Below are positions 18,614-26,688 of a DNA stretch of 64,000 bases, piece by piece (positions within the stretch are counted from its first letter, which is position 1; each line of letters opens with the position of its first letter). Position numbers and translations under genes: made by a program. The notes under the pieces were generated by a model. The model saw nothing but the letters and a program-made list of their open reading frames with translations, was not told the origin of the DNA and did no database searches. This DNA comes from Thalassospira mesophila (GTDB lineage Bacteria; Pseudomonadota; Alphaproteobacteria; Rhodospirillales; Thalassospiraceae), in the NCBI RefSeq assembly GCF_002115755.1, contig NZ_JFKA01000002.1:310001-374000 (forward strand), written 5' to 3'.

Positions 18614-19603
18614 ATGACAACAGCGCAAGCACCCATTGGTTCGGGCTTTTCTGCGTCCTCCACCGCCGACGATGTGATCAAGGGGCAGGACCTGACCGGC
18701 AAGGTCGCCATTGTAACCGGCGGCTATTCGGGGCTTGGCCTTGAAACTGTGCGGGTTTTTGTCGGCGCGGGGGCACATGTTATTGTTCCGACGCGCGACC
18801 GGGCCAAGGCAGAAAAGGCACTGGCCGATTTGCCCGATGTTGAACTTATGGATCTCGACCTGATGGACCCGGCATCGATTGATGCCTTTGCCGATGCGTT
18901 TCTGGCATCCAAACGCCCGTTACATGTGCTGGTTAACAATGCGGCAGTTATGGCAAGTCCGCTTATGCGCGACGAACGCGGCAACGAGGCGCAGTTTTCC
19001 ACCAACCATCTGGGGCATTTCCAATTGACGATGCGGTTGTGGCCGGCCTTGTGTCAGGCAAACGGGGCACGGGTGATTGCGGTGTCGTCGCGCGGGCACC
19101 GGTATTCGCCGGTGGACTTTGAAGACCCCAATTTTAATCATCGCGAATATGACCCGTGGAAATCCTATGGGCAGGCCAAAACGGCCAATGCCCTGTTTGC
19201 GCGTGCATTGGACAAACGCGGCCAGCCCCATAACGTGCGGGCATTTTCGTTGCATCCGGGCGGTATACTGGCAACAAACCTTAGCCGTCATATGTCTGAC
19301 GAGGCATTGAAGGCAACCGGCTTTGTCGCCGAGGATGGATCGGCGATTATTGACCCGCAAACCGGTAAAAAAACGCTGGAGCAAGGGGCCGCAACCACGG
19401 TCTGGTGTGCCACAAGCCCGCAATTAAACGGTATGGGCGGCGTTTATTGCGAAGATTGCGATATTTCGCCGGTTGTAAGTGCCGATGCGAAAACCATTGG
19501 GGTGTTTTTCCCCGGTGTTTGGCCGTGGGCGGTGGACCCGGCACAGGCCGAGCAATTGTGGGACTTGACCGAGAAAATGACCGGGGTGTCTTTTCCGGGG
19601 TAA
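18614..19603 (+). CDS. Short-chain dehydrogenase/reductase
   Basis: 329 residues from the ATG at 18614, which has AGGAG upstream; the open frame extends much further upstream through the divergent promoter and that part is not coding. Rossmann fold with GGYSGLGLE (cofactor-binding glycines; YSG replaces the usual xxG), NNAAVM, the catalytic Ser in AVSSRGHR and YGQAKTAN as the YxxxK pair. The long form with a C-terminal QGAATTVWCATSP segment resembles the retinol-dehydrogenase/protochlorophyllide-reductase-like SDR group. Substrate unknown. Probably controlled by the divergent AraC protein. Confidence 0.87.
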   Translation: MTTAQAPIGSGFSASSTADDVIKGQDLTGKVAIVTGGYSGLGLETVRVFVGAGAHVIVPTRDRAKAEKALADLPDVELMDLDLMDPASIDAFADAFLASKRPLHVLVNNAAVMASPLMRDERGNEAQFSTNHLGHFQLTMRLWPALCQANGARVIAVSSRGHRYSPVDFEDPNFNHREYDPWKSYGQAKTANALFARALDKRGQPHNVRAFSLHPGGILATNLSRHMSDEALKATGFVAEDGSAIIDPQTGKKTLEQGAATTVWCATSPQLNGMGGVYCEDCDISPVVSADAKTIGVFFPGVWPWAVDPAQAEQLWDLTEKMTGVSFPG

Positions 19604-19670
19604 TACAGCCCTGATCGGTAAATGTGCTGTCTTGATACGCAGGGCGTTTTAACGGGGCGCAAAACCATAA

Positions 19671-19704
19671 CAGGGCGACAGCGTTTTTTCTGTCGCCCTG
19701 TTTG
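19671..19704 (+). terminator. Terminator of the SDR gene
   Basis: CAGGGCGACAG (19671-19681) and CTGTCGCCCTG (19690-19700) form an 11-bp stem followed by TTTG. It lies between convergent genes and may serve both. Confidence 0.75.
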
Positions 19705-19752
19705 TATGATATTTAGCATTTCCGGGGTCAGGTATCGCGAAAATTCACCGAC

Positions 19753-20253
19753 CTATTCGATGGTTTCCGTGTCGTACACACCCCAGATACCCTGGCGCTG
19801 AACCCAGCCGTCGTAATCCTGAAACTGGACCTGGCACCAGTCGACCCCTTTGGGGCAGGTTTCAACCTTGCCCACCACCCCGGCCTTGACCAGGGCAATT
19901 GGCCGGGCATTTTTATCGGACGAGCTATACAGGGTGATTTCGTCGCCGGTGACGATGACATAGCGGGTGCCAATCAGCAGGCTTTGATGCACCCAGCCTT
20001 CGCTGCCTTCCCAGTCGCGCACCTTGCGCCAGGTATCAAATTCCGAAACGACTTCCATGGGCAAATGACTGTGTTTGTAAATCCACACTTTTGGATATCG
20101 CAGCCCCGGCCCGGATCGCAGATGAACCTTGTCTGATCGCAACGCAACAAAACGCGGGATCGGCAGGCCCGATTCTTGTGCGGTGGCAAAATTTGGCAGG
20201 ACAAATCCGCATAACACGATCAGTAAGAGGAGCTTTCGCATCCTGGCAGGCAT
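19753..20253 (-). CDS. Exported SH3-domain protein
   Basis: 166 residues with an N-terminal signal peptide (MRKLLLLIVLCGFVLPNFATAQ, cleavage probably after ATA or AQ). Two bacterial SH3 modules follow: residues ~35-95 (DKVHLRSGPGLRYPKVWIY, WVHQSLL) and ~100-160 (ITLYSSSDKNARPIALVKAG, WVQRQGIWGV). This matches the small alphaproteobacterial SH3_4-type periplasmic proteins, thought to bind cell-wall peptides; function unproven. A second in-frame ATG at 20241 is also possible as the start. Converges with the SDR gene. Confidence 0.85.
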   Translation of the reverse strand: MPARMRKLLLLIVLCGFVLPNFATAQESGLPIPRFVALRSDKVHLRSGPGLRYPKVWIYKHSHLPMEVVSEFDTWRKVRDWEGSEGWVHQSLLIGTRYVIVTGDEITLYSSSDKNARPIALVKAGVVGKVETCPKGVDWCQVQFQDYDGWVQRQGIWGVYDTETIE

Positions 20254-20453
20254 GGGGGTGATTCCCTTTTTAGTGGTGGCTGGCCCTGTTTTAGGGGCGA
20301 GAATGGATTCAAAAGAAATAAAATTACAAAAAAGGCGTCAAAATACTTGCTTTCGTACCTTTGGCCGTGGCATCACTGCATTGCGGCAAGATGCGCAGGC
20401 CGGAAAACCGATCTTGCCAGCAAAAGAGTTAAAAGACCGCATAGGATCGGCTG

Positions 20454-21440
20454 ATGACCACGAAAAAGCCCCTCGTCATCGTGACCCGCAAGCTGCCGGA
20501 AGCGATTGAAACCCGGATGATGGAACTGTTCGACGCCCGTTTGAACATTGATGATACACCAATGGACAAATCGGCGCTGATTGAAGCAGTGAAACAAGCC
20601 GATGTTCTTGTTCCCACTGTCACAGACCGGATTGATGCGGCAGTGCTGGCGCATGCGGGGCCAAATTTGCGTCTGATTGCCAATTTTGGCAATGGTATAG
20701 ACCATGTGGACCTGCAAACAGCCCGCCAGCGCGGCATTACCGTTACCAATACCCCCGATGTCCTGACGGAAGACACCGCCGATATGACGATGGGATTAAT
20801 CCTTTCCGTTTCGCGCCGGGTGGGTGAAGGCGAACGCCTGATCCGGTCGGGCGACTGGAACGGCTGGGGCCCAACCCTGATGCTGGGTCATCGGATTTGG
20901 GGCAAACGGCTGGGTATTTTGGGTATGGGCCGCATCGGGCAGGCGTTGGCGCGCCGGGCCAAGGGGTTTGGCCTGTCGGTGCATTATCATAACCGCCGCC
21001 GGGTTCACCCCGATATCGAACAGGAACTTGATGCCACCTATTGGGAAAGCCTGGACCAGATGCTGGCCCATGTCGATGTGGTATCGGTCAATTGCCCGCA
21101 TACTCCGGCGACCTATCATTTGTTGTCGGCACGGCGGTTAAAGCTGTTGCAACCTCATGCCATTCTGGTCAACACCGCGCGCGGCGAAATTGTTGACGAA
21201 GCCGCCCTGACCCGGATGTTATCCAACCACGAAATTGCCGGGGCCGGGCTGGATGTGTTTGAACACGAACCAGCGGTAAACCCGAAACTGATCGAGCTTG
21301 ATAACGCTGTTTTGCTGCCCCATATGGGGTCGGCCACCATCGAGGGCCGGGTGGATATGGGCGAAAAGGTGCTGATTAACATCAAAACCTTTGTCGATGG
21401 CCATACCCCGCCTGATCGCGTGATCGAGGGCCTGTTGTAA
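20454..21440 (+). CDS. D-2-hydroxyacid dehydrogenase (glyoxylate/hydroxypyruvate reductase-like)
   Basis: 328 residues, the standard length. Rossmann signature LGILGMGRIGQALARRAKGF, catalytic Arg in NTARGEIVDE, Glu in the DVFEHEPAVNP block and His in LLPHMGSAT. The R at the third loop position after the beta2 strand (HNRRRVH) suggests NADP(H) preference. Similar alphaproteobacterial enzymes reduce glyoxylate or hydroxypyruvate to glycolate or glycerate; the substrate is not certain. ATG at 20454 with AGGA. Own terminator downstream. Confidence 0.9.
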   Translation: MTTKKPLVIVTRKLPEAIETRMMELFDARLNIDDTPMDKSALIEAVKQADVLVPTVTDRIDAAVLAHAGPNLRLIANFGNGIDHVDLQTARQRGITVTNTPDVLTEDTADMTMGLILSVSRRVGEGERLIRSGDWNGWGPTLMLGHRIWGKRLGILGMGRIGQALARRAKGFGLSVHYHNRRRVHPDIEQELDATYWESLDQMLAHVDVVSVNCPHTPATYHLLSARRLKLLQPHAILVNTARGEIVDEAALTRMLSNHEIAGAGLDVFEHEPAVNPKLIELDNAVLLPHMGSATIEGRVDMGEKVLINIKTFVDGHTPPDRVIEGLL

Positions 21441-21476
21441 GGCACGGCGTTTGTTTTGAAGTTGCATTTGCATTCC

Positions 21477-21503
21477 ACCCGCCGGGAAACCGGCGGGTTT
21501 TTG
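21477..21503 (+). terminator. Terminator of the hydroxyacid dehydrogenase gene
   Basis: ACCCGCCGG and CCGGCGGGT form a 9-bp stem closed by a stable GAAA tetraloop, followed by TTTTG. Confidence 0.9.
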
Positions 21504-21684
21504 TTTGCCGGTACCCAAAGATGCGCCCGCCAGATCATGGATTAAAACCTGTTTCGGGCGGCGGACCCGGCTTGCTTCTGACATATCCTGACAGGGGTGT
21601 GGTGAATTTGCACGTTGCGCCATTTCTTTTTGCCGCGCGCTTCGCTATCACTGAGGGATAAATGTCTCTCAGGGAGTTCCCCCA

Positions 21685-22371
21685 ATGGCCTATTTGTTTG
21701 CACCTGCCGAGGCTGTCACCGTTCCGGTTGATGGCAGCGATGATGTTTTCCCGGTTAATCGTATTTTTTGCATCGGTAAAAACTATGCCGATCATGTGCG
21801 TGAAATGGGCTCCGACCCTGCCAGCACGCCGCCCTGCATTTTCATGAAACCGGCCAATTGCCTGAAAGTTGGCGATGGCGATCTGGCTTATCCGTCGGCC
21901 ACCAACGATTTGCATTACGAAGGCGAACTGGTTGTTGCCCTGGCAGCAGGCGGCAAAGATCTGGACCGTGCGGCGATTGAAGCGGCAATTTTCGGCTATG
22001 CCTGCGGCCTTGATATGACGCGGCGCGATGTCCAGGGCGACCTTAAAGAACGTCGTTTGCCCTGGGATATGGGCAAATCATTTGATGATTGTGCCGCCAT
22101 TTCTGCCATTCGCCCCAAGGATGCCTGTGGCAACCCTGCCGATACCAATTTGAAATTATCGGTTAACGATACCGTGCGCCAGAACGATACGACGGCAAAA
22201 ATGATCTGGCCGGCGATTGATGCGCTGGTTCATCTTTCCACCCTGATCGAGCTTAAGGCAGGCGATTTGCTTTATACCGGAACGCCCGAAGGTGTGGGTG
22301 CCGTTGTGCGCGGTGACCGGATGGATGTGGTGATTGAAAATGTCGGTTCACTGTCGGTGACATTGAAATAA
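21685..22371 (+). CDS. Fumarylacetoacetate hydrolase-family protein
   Basis: 228 residues, single FAH domain. Metal ligands and active-site segments are visible: CIGKNYADHVREMG, HYEGELVVAL (the E-x-E pair), and GYACGLDMTRRD (Asp ligand), plus LLYTGTPEGVG. The size and motifs fit fumarylpyruvate or acylpyruvate hydrolases, which cleave a C-C bond in diketo acids during aromatic or gentisate breakdown, or oxaloacetate tautomerases of the same fold. No catabolic partners are adjacent. xthA follows 29 bp later on the same strand and may be co-transcribed. Confidence 0.9.
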   Translation: MAYLFAPAEAVTVPVDGSDDVFPVNRIFCIGKNYADHVREMGSDPASTPPCIFMKPANCLKVGDGDLAYPSATNDLHYEGELVVALAAGGKDLDRAAIEAAIFGYACGLDMTRRDVQGDLKERRLPWDMGKSFDDCAAISAIRPKDACGNPADTNLKLSVNDTVRQNDTTAKMIWPAIDALVHLSTLIELKAGDLLYTGTPEGVGAVVRGDRMDVVIENVGSLSVTLK

Positions 22372-22400
22372 GCTGAATAACCCCAGTAACGGAGCCGGTT

Positions 22401-23195
22401 TTGAAAATCGTAAGCTGGAATATCAATTCGGTGCGTTTGCGCATTGAACAGGTGGCGCATTTTTTGCGCGACCAGCAGCCCGATGTGCTGTGTTTGCAGG
22501 AACTGAAATGCCCGGACGAGCATTTCCCCCACGAAGCGTTTGATGCGCTGGGGTATAAACACCGTCATGTCCACGGGATGAAATCCTATAACGGTGTGGC
22601 AATTATTGCCAAAATACCGTTCACCAGCACCGAGATTAAGCATTTTTGCGCCAAGGAAGACCGTCGCCATTGCATGGCGGCGTTTGAAAACGGCGTTGAA
22701 GTGCATAATTTCTATATTCCCGCTGGTGGCGATGAACCCGATGTCACCATCAACGAAAAATTCGCCCACAAACTGTCATTCCTGCAGGAAATGACCCAGT
22801 GGTGGACCGAACGCCGCCAGATTGCACCGCGCAAAGCGGTGCTGGTGGGCGATTTTAACATTGCCCCGTCAGAAAACGATGTGTGGTCGCACAAGCAGCT
22901 TTTAAAAGTTGTCAGCCATACGCCGGTTGAGATCGAGGCGCTGGAACGGTTTCGTCAAAGCGGTGATTTCATCGATGCCGTGCGCGAAATTTACCCCGAG
23001 CCGGAAAAACTGTTTAGCTGGTGGAGCTATCGCTCGCGCGATTGGCGGGTGTCGAACAAGGGGCGTCGTCTCGACCATGTATGGATGACACCCGAACTGG
23101 CTGGAACGGTGACAAAAGCATCGGTATACGATACGGCGCGCGACTGGGTTAAACCATCGGACCATGCACCGGTTATTGCCGAGTTTAATATCTGA
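22401..23195 (+). CDS. xthA: Exodeoxyribonuclease III
   Basis: 264 residues. Endonuclease/exonuclease/phosphatase fold with the class II AP endonuclease signatures: MKIVSWNINSVR, LCLQELKCPD (metal-binding Glu), NGVAIIAK, VGDFNIAPSENDVW, and the C-terminal RLDHVWMTPEL and KPSDHAPVIAEF (catalytic Asp-His). It removes 3' blocking groups and incises at abasic sites in base-excision repair. Follows the FAH gene by 29 bp with GGAG upstream. A large terminator-like structure lies downstream. Confidence 0.95.
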   Translation: MKIVSWNINSVRLRIEQVAHFLRDQQPDVLCLQELKCPDEHFPHEAFDALGYKHRHVHGMKSYNGVAIIAKIPFTSTEIKHFCAKEDRRHCMAAFENGVEVHNFYIPAGGDEPDVTINEKFAHKLSFLQEMTQWWTERRQIAPRKAVLVGDFNIAPSENDVWSHKQLLKVVSHTPVEIEALERFRQSGDFIDAVREIYPEPEKLFSWWSYRSRDWRVSNKGRRLDHVWMTPELAGTVTKASVYDTARDWVKPSDHAPVIAEFNI

Positions 23196-23240
23196 TCATA
23201 TCGGCTAGGTCCGGCTCGGATCGGGGCGTGAAAAAGGAAG

Positions 23241-23297
23241 GCACAGGTGGTATCTGCTTGAAACAGGCGGATTTTTCTTTCACCTGTGCTTTTTTTA
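23241..23297 (+). terminator. Terminator with long internal loop after xthA
   Basis: GCACAGGTG (23241-23249) pairs with CACCTGTGC (23281-23289), followed by at least seven T. The 31-nt interior contains a second possible helix (TCTGCTTG with CAGGCGGA, using G-U pairs). Confidence 0.75.
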
Positions 23298-23411
23298 TGG
23301 AAAACTTGCCCTGTTTGGGGGCGAGGACTATGGGTCGTGCCTTCGGCATGATGCTTCCGCAGGGGATGTTATGCCGGTTCGTCCGACATATCGGGAAGTG
23401 GGAACAATAAA

Positions 23412-24269
23412 ATGCGTAAAATCCTGATTGGCCTGACGATCATTATTCTGATCGTCGTCGGGTTCCTTGTTTATCTTTATGCCAATCTTGATACGATTGT
23501 GAAATCGACCATCGAAGAAGCCGGAACGCGGGTGACGCAGGCCGAGGTTACGGTGGATGCGGTGAAAATAGAAACCACCCAAAACACCGCCGAGATCAAA
23601 GGCTTGAAGATCGGCAACCCTGCCGGATTTTACAGCGAACAGGCCTTTGCCCTGGGCGATATTTCGGTCGTGATTGATGGATCATCGCTGACCGAACCCG
23701 TGATACATGTTGAAAAAGTAACGATCACGGCCCCCTCGATCATTTACGAGGTTGGCGATAACACCTCCAACATCGCAACGATCCAGCGCAATGTTGAAAG
23801 TTTCATCAGCCGTGTTTCTGGCCCGGCGGGCGAAAACGCCACCAGGGATGCCGACGACATCAATGACGAGCAGGGCGGCACCCGGGTTGTGATTGACCAT
23901 GTGTATATCGAGAACGGTTCGGTTGCCATTTCGGCCAGTTTTCTGGGCGGTAAAAAATTGTCGACCTCGCTGCCAAGCCTGCATCTGACTGATATTGGCC
24001 GCGACACAAACGGTGCAACCCCGGCCCAGGTCGCGGAAAAAGTTCTTTCGGCAATGAACAGCGCCGTCATTAATTCGGTATCCCAACTGAATATGGATGG
24101 TTTGATGCAAGGGGTTGGCGATTTTGGCAAAAGCCTTGCCGCACCATTAGGCGCGCTGGGAACGGCGCCAGGCTCAACAGGAGCCGATGGCGGCAACGGG
24201 GCGCTTAAAAAAGGCAGCGACGCGCTGGGCAGTGCCATGAAAGGTTTGCTGGGCGGTAAGTCGGATTAA
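23412..24269 (+). CDS. AsmA-like membrane-anchored periplasmic protein
   Basis: 285 residues. One N-terminal membrane helix (ILIGLTIIILIVVGFLVYLY, ~4-24) followed by a periplasmic region that resembles the start of AsmA/DUF748-type proteins (DTIVKSTIEEAGTRVT, TVDAVKI, IKGLKIGNPAGF). This beta-rich pattern is shared by bridge-like lipid-transfer proteins of the envelope, but here it is short. The last ~60 residues are Gly/Ala-rich with no clear fold. The ATG at 23412 is preceded by GGGAA. No partner genes are adjacent; function is unassigned. Confidence 0.65.
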   Translation: MRKILIGLTIIILIVVGFLVYLYANLDTIVKSTIEEAGTRVTQAEVTVDAVKIETTQNTAEIKGLKIGNPAGFYSEQAFALGDISVVIDGSSLTEPVIHVEKVTITAPSIIYEVGDNTSNIATIQRNVESFISRVSGPAGENATRDADDINDEQGGTRVVIDHVYIENGSVAISASFLGGKKLSTSLPSLHLTDIGRDTNGATPAQVAEKVLSAMNSAVINSVSQLNMDGLMQGVGDFGKSLAAPLGALGTAPGSTGADGGNGALKKGSDALGSAMKGLLGGKSD

Positions 24270-24534
24270 GGTTGGCTTGACAGGCGAGCTTGACCAATTG
24301 GCAAAAGCCATTGTCGGGCAAGGACGGTGAGGCAGGATCATAGAATGGTTCGGGCTGGCCGTTTAGTGCTCAACGTTATGTTTTTATGGTAAAAAGCCGT
24401 AAACTTGCCTGAATTGAATGGATAATTGGTTCCGCGAGGGAGTTCGTCACCATGACAATTTTGCGCCTGCGGTTTCGTAGTTAATCTGTGCGGATTGGGC
24501 AGCACCCGGTCCGCGTTTGTACAAGGAATATGAA

Positions 24535-24732
24535 ATGCGTTTGCTGATAGCATTGTTGTTACCGTGGCTGTTGTTTTTCACCGTCGGTCGGCCGATTGCC
24601 GGGATTATTTGCCTGATTTTGCAAATTACCCTTTTGGGGTGGATTCCAGCCGCGATCTGGGCGGTCTATGCCCTGAGCCAGTATAAAACCGACAAAAAAA
24701 TTGAAGCGGCGTTTGGCGAACGCAGATTTTAA
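24535..24732 (+). CDS. YqaE/Pmp3-type small membrane protein
   Basis: 65 residues with two hydrophobic helices (LLIALLLPWLLFFTVGRPIAG and IICLILQITLLGWIPAAIWA), ending in a short charged tail (KTDKKIEAAFGERRF). The pattern of a polar G-R-P turn between helices and the GWIPAAIWA segment matches the YqaE/UPF0057 (Pmp3) family, small inner-membrane proteins linked in other organisms to salt and cold stress. The ATG at 24535 has AAGGA 8 nt upstream. Monocistronic, with a hairpin 30 bp downstream. Confidence 0.78.
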   Translation: MRLLIALLLPWLLFFTVGRPIAGIICLILQITLLGWIPAAIWAVYALSQYKTDKKIEAAFGERRF

Positions 24733-24761
24733 AACAAACCGCCTGTCGATTTGCTGATTTT

Positions 24762-24792
24762 TACCCGGTACGCGTTGGCGTGCCGGGTATTT
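24762..24792 (+). terminator. Stem-loop terminator after the YqaE-like gene
   Basis: TACCCGG-TACGC (24762-24773) pairs with GCGTGCCGGGTA (24778-24789), followed by TTTA. Short T tract. Confidence 0.6.
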
Positions 24793-24846
24793 ATGTGTCG
24801 ATATGGTGGTTTTTAACAGCATTCCCACCCGTGCGCGTGCCTGCGC

Positions 24847-25119
24847 CTATGAACGGATACGCCGCAACAACAAAGACCCCAATTGCCCCAGTAACCGCCG
24901 TATTAAAAGCCGGGTAATGATAAATGTTATCGCGGCAAAAATTGGTGGCCAATATTGGTGGGATAATTCCGGGCGCGGGCTTTGCCCCACCAACCCGTAA
25001 ATGATTGTTGCCAGCCCCGCCGCGCCAAAAAATGCCAGACGACGATAATATCGCTGCAAAAAACAGCCCAATACCCACCACAAGGTGCCTGTCATCGCCG
25101 GTTTCCCGTTATAGCGCAA
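24847..25119 (-). CDS. Possible small membrane protein (hypothetical)
   Basis: A frame of up to 90 codons downstream of dgt on the same strand. It would encode two hydrophobic segments (RLAFFGAAGLATIIYGLVG and PPIFAAITFIITRLLIRRLL) with positively charged flanks and a basic end, as expected for a small inner-membrane protein. Possible starts are a TTG at 25119 (with GAGG nearby) or an ATG at 25095 (weak GGGA). I do not recognise a family. It could be chance, but the hydrophobic and charge pattern is better than in other shadow frames here. Confidence 0.4.
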   Translation of the reverse strand: MRYNGKPAMTGTLWWVLGCFLQRYYRRLAFFGAAGLATIIYGLVGQSPRPELSHQYWPPIFAAITFIITRLLIRRLLGQLGSLLLRRIRS

Positions 25120-25179
25120 GCCTCAACAGGCATTGCGGCACCAGAGCCTGTCCGCGCAAATTTTTGCGCAGGGCGGACG

Positions 25180-26505
25180 TTAGCGTCCTTGCGACCCGCC
25201 AATATCGCGGGTCAGGCGGGCGGCGAAATCGTCGGTCATGCCGGAAATATAATCAAGGATCGACAGATAAAGATCATATAACCTGCCATTGATCGGCAAA
25301 TCGTCGCGGCCAATCAGCTCGCGCACCCGTGCCGCGCGATAGGATAAATCGGTTTCGCTGTGTGCCTGATGAATTTCCAGAGCGGTGCGACAAAAGGTTT
25401 CCAGCAAAACCTCGATGCAGGCAAAAGCCCCAACCTCGATCTGGACCTTGCGGCGGTTTAAAATAATCTGCTGTTCGGAAAATTCCTTGGCCCGCAGGAT
25501 CATGTCGTTATAGGGGCCATCGACATGGTTCAAAAGCTCGCCGGTCATTTCGCCAGCCAGCAATCGTTCTTCATTGGCGATAAAGGCATCGCTGGTTGCG
25601 GCCAGCAACCCGGTCATGATGCGACCACGCAGGAAGTTCATTTTCCGGGTAACACTTTGTTCGCGGTGATATTCGGCGGGTACATCGTGAATGCAGGGCA
25701 TGATCAGGTTTTCAAAGACCTGAAAATCAACCAGTTCCAGCTCGATCCCGTCTTCAATATCGATCAGGGCATAACAAATGTCGTCTGCCGCCTCAACCAG
25801 ATACACCAGCGGATGGCGGGCGTAACAATGTTCGCCCCGTTCAAGCAACCCGGTTACCTCGGCAACCTGGGCCAGCATCGGTACTTCGCGCTGAAAGGCA
25901 CCAAATTTAAGTTTTTCCGGGAACGGGCTGTTAATCGCCGTCCACGGATATTTGATAAAACTGGCAAGGGTGGCATAGGTCAGGCGCATGCCGCCATCAT
26001 GCAGGCCGGTGCGCTTGTTGGTTAGCAGGCGAAAGCCCTGGGCGTTGCCTTCAAACGTCAGCAAGTCGGCGCGCTCGGCATCCGATAGCGGGGCGAGGAA
26101 TTTTTCATCGGCCTCGGCGAACCATTGGCGAATGGCATATTCCCCGGCATGGCCAAAGGGCGGGTTGCCAATGTCGTGGGCCAGGGCCGCGGCCTGGCTG
26201 ATGGCGGCCAAATGGTCGGCTTCGACATGGTCGGGCAAATGCTGTTTTTCGGCCAGACGATGGCCCACCATTAACCCCATAGACCGCGCGACACAGGAAA
26301 CCTCAAGGCTGTGGGTCAGCCGGGTGTGGATATTGTCGTTTTCGGGCAGGGGGTGAACCTGGGTTTTGCGTTGCAGGCGGCGAAACGCAGCCGAAAAAAT
26401 GATGCGGTCATAATCCTTGTGAAAATCGGACCGGCCAAACGTCCCCACCGATGAATGTTGGGTGCCCAAACGGACCGGGGACAGCAATTTTTGCCAGTTC
26501 ATCAT
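25180..26505 (-). CDS. dgt: Deoxyguanosinetriphosphate triphosphohydrolase-like protein
   Basis: 441 residues. HD-superfamily dNTPase: RSDFHKDYDRIIFSAAFRRL, then HTRLTHSLEV (first His), AHDIGNPPFGHAGE (the HD pair) and the C-terminal YNDMILRAKEFSEQQIIL segment. Such enzymes split dGTP (or several dNTPs) to deoxynucleoside and triphosphate, controlling dNTP pools. Length is typical of the alphaproteobacterial Dgt type 2 group. The translation start is two adjacent ATGs at 26505/26502 with only a weak upstream purine tract. The gene begins about 120 bp downstream of the htpG terminator and is independently transcribed. Confidence 0.93.
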   Translation of the reverse strand: MMNWQKLLSPVRLGTQHSSVGTFGRSDFHKDYDRIIFSAAFRRLQRKTQVHPLPENDNIHTRLTHSLEVSCVARSMGLMVGHRLAEKQHLPDHVEADHLAAISQAAALAHDIGNPPFGHAGEYAIRQWFAEADEKFLAPLSDAERADLLTFEGNAQGFRLLTNKRTGLHDGGMRLTYATLASFIKYPWTAINSPFPEKLKFGAFQREVPMLAQVAEVTGLLERGEHCYARHPLVYLVEAADDICYALIDIEDGIELELVDFQVFENLIMPCIHDVPAEYHREQSVTRKMNFLRGRIMTGLLAATSDAFIANEERLLAGEMTGELLNHVDGPYNDMILRAKEFSEQQIILNRRKVQIEVGAFACIEVLLETFCRTALEIHQAHSETDLSYRAARVRELIGRDDLPINGRLYDLYLSILDYISGMTDDFAARLTRDIGGSQGR

Positions 26506-26626
26506 TCTATGCCGACTTTCACCAAAAACGGGGATTTCCCCCTATATGCAGGGCGAAGGTAAACAACCCTTTTAAACGCGCCAAACTTATTATTTTTTGT
26601 TGGACCGACCAACGGCATTTACACAC

Positions 26627-26661
26627 AAAAAAACGGCCCGCTTTTTAACGGACCGTTTTTG
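26627..26661 (-). terminator. Terminator of htpG
   Basis: On the minus strand ACGGTCCG and CGGGCCGT form an 8-bp stem with one G-T pair, followed by six T (26627-26632). T residues also follow on the plus strand, so it could work in both directions. Confidence 0.85.
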
Positions 26662-26688
26662 TCGGTTCGGTTTATTTGGCAGGTGGCG

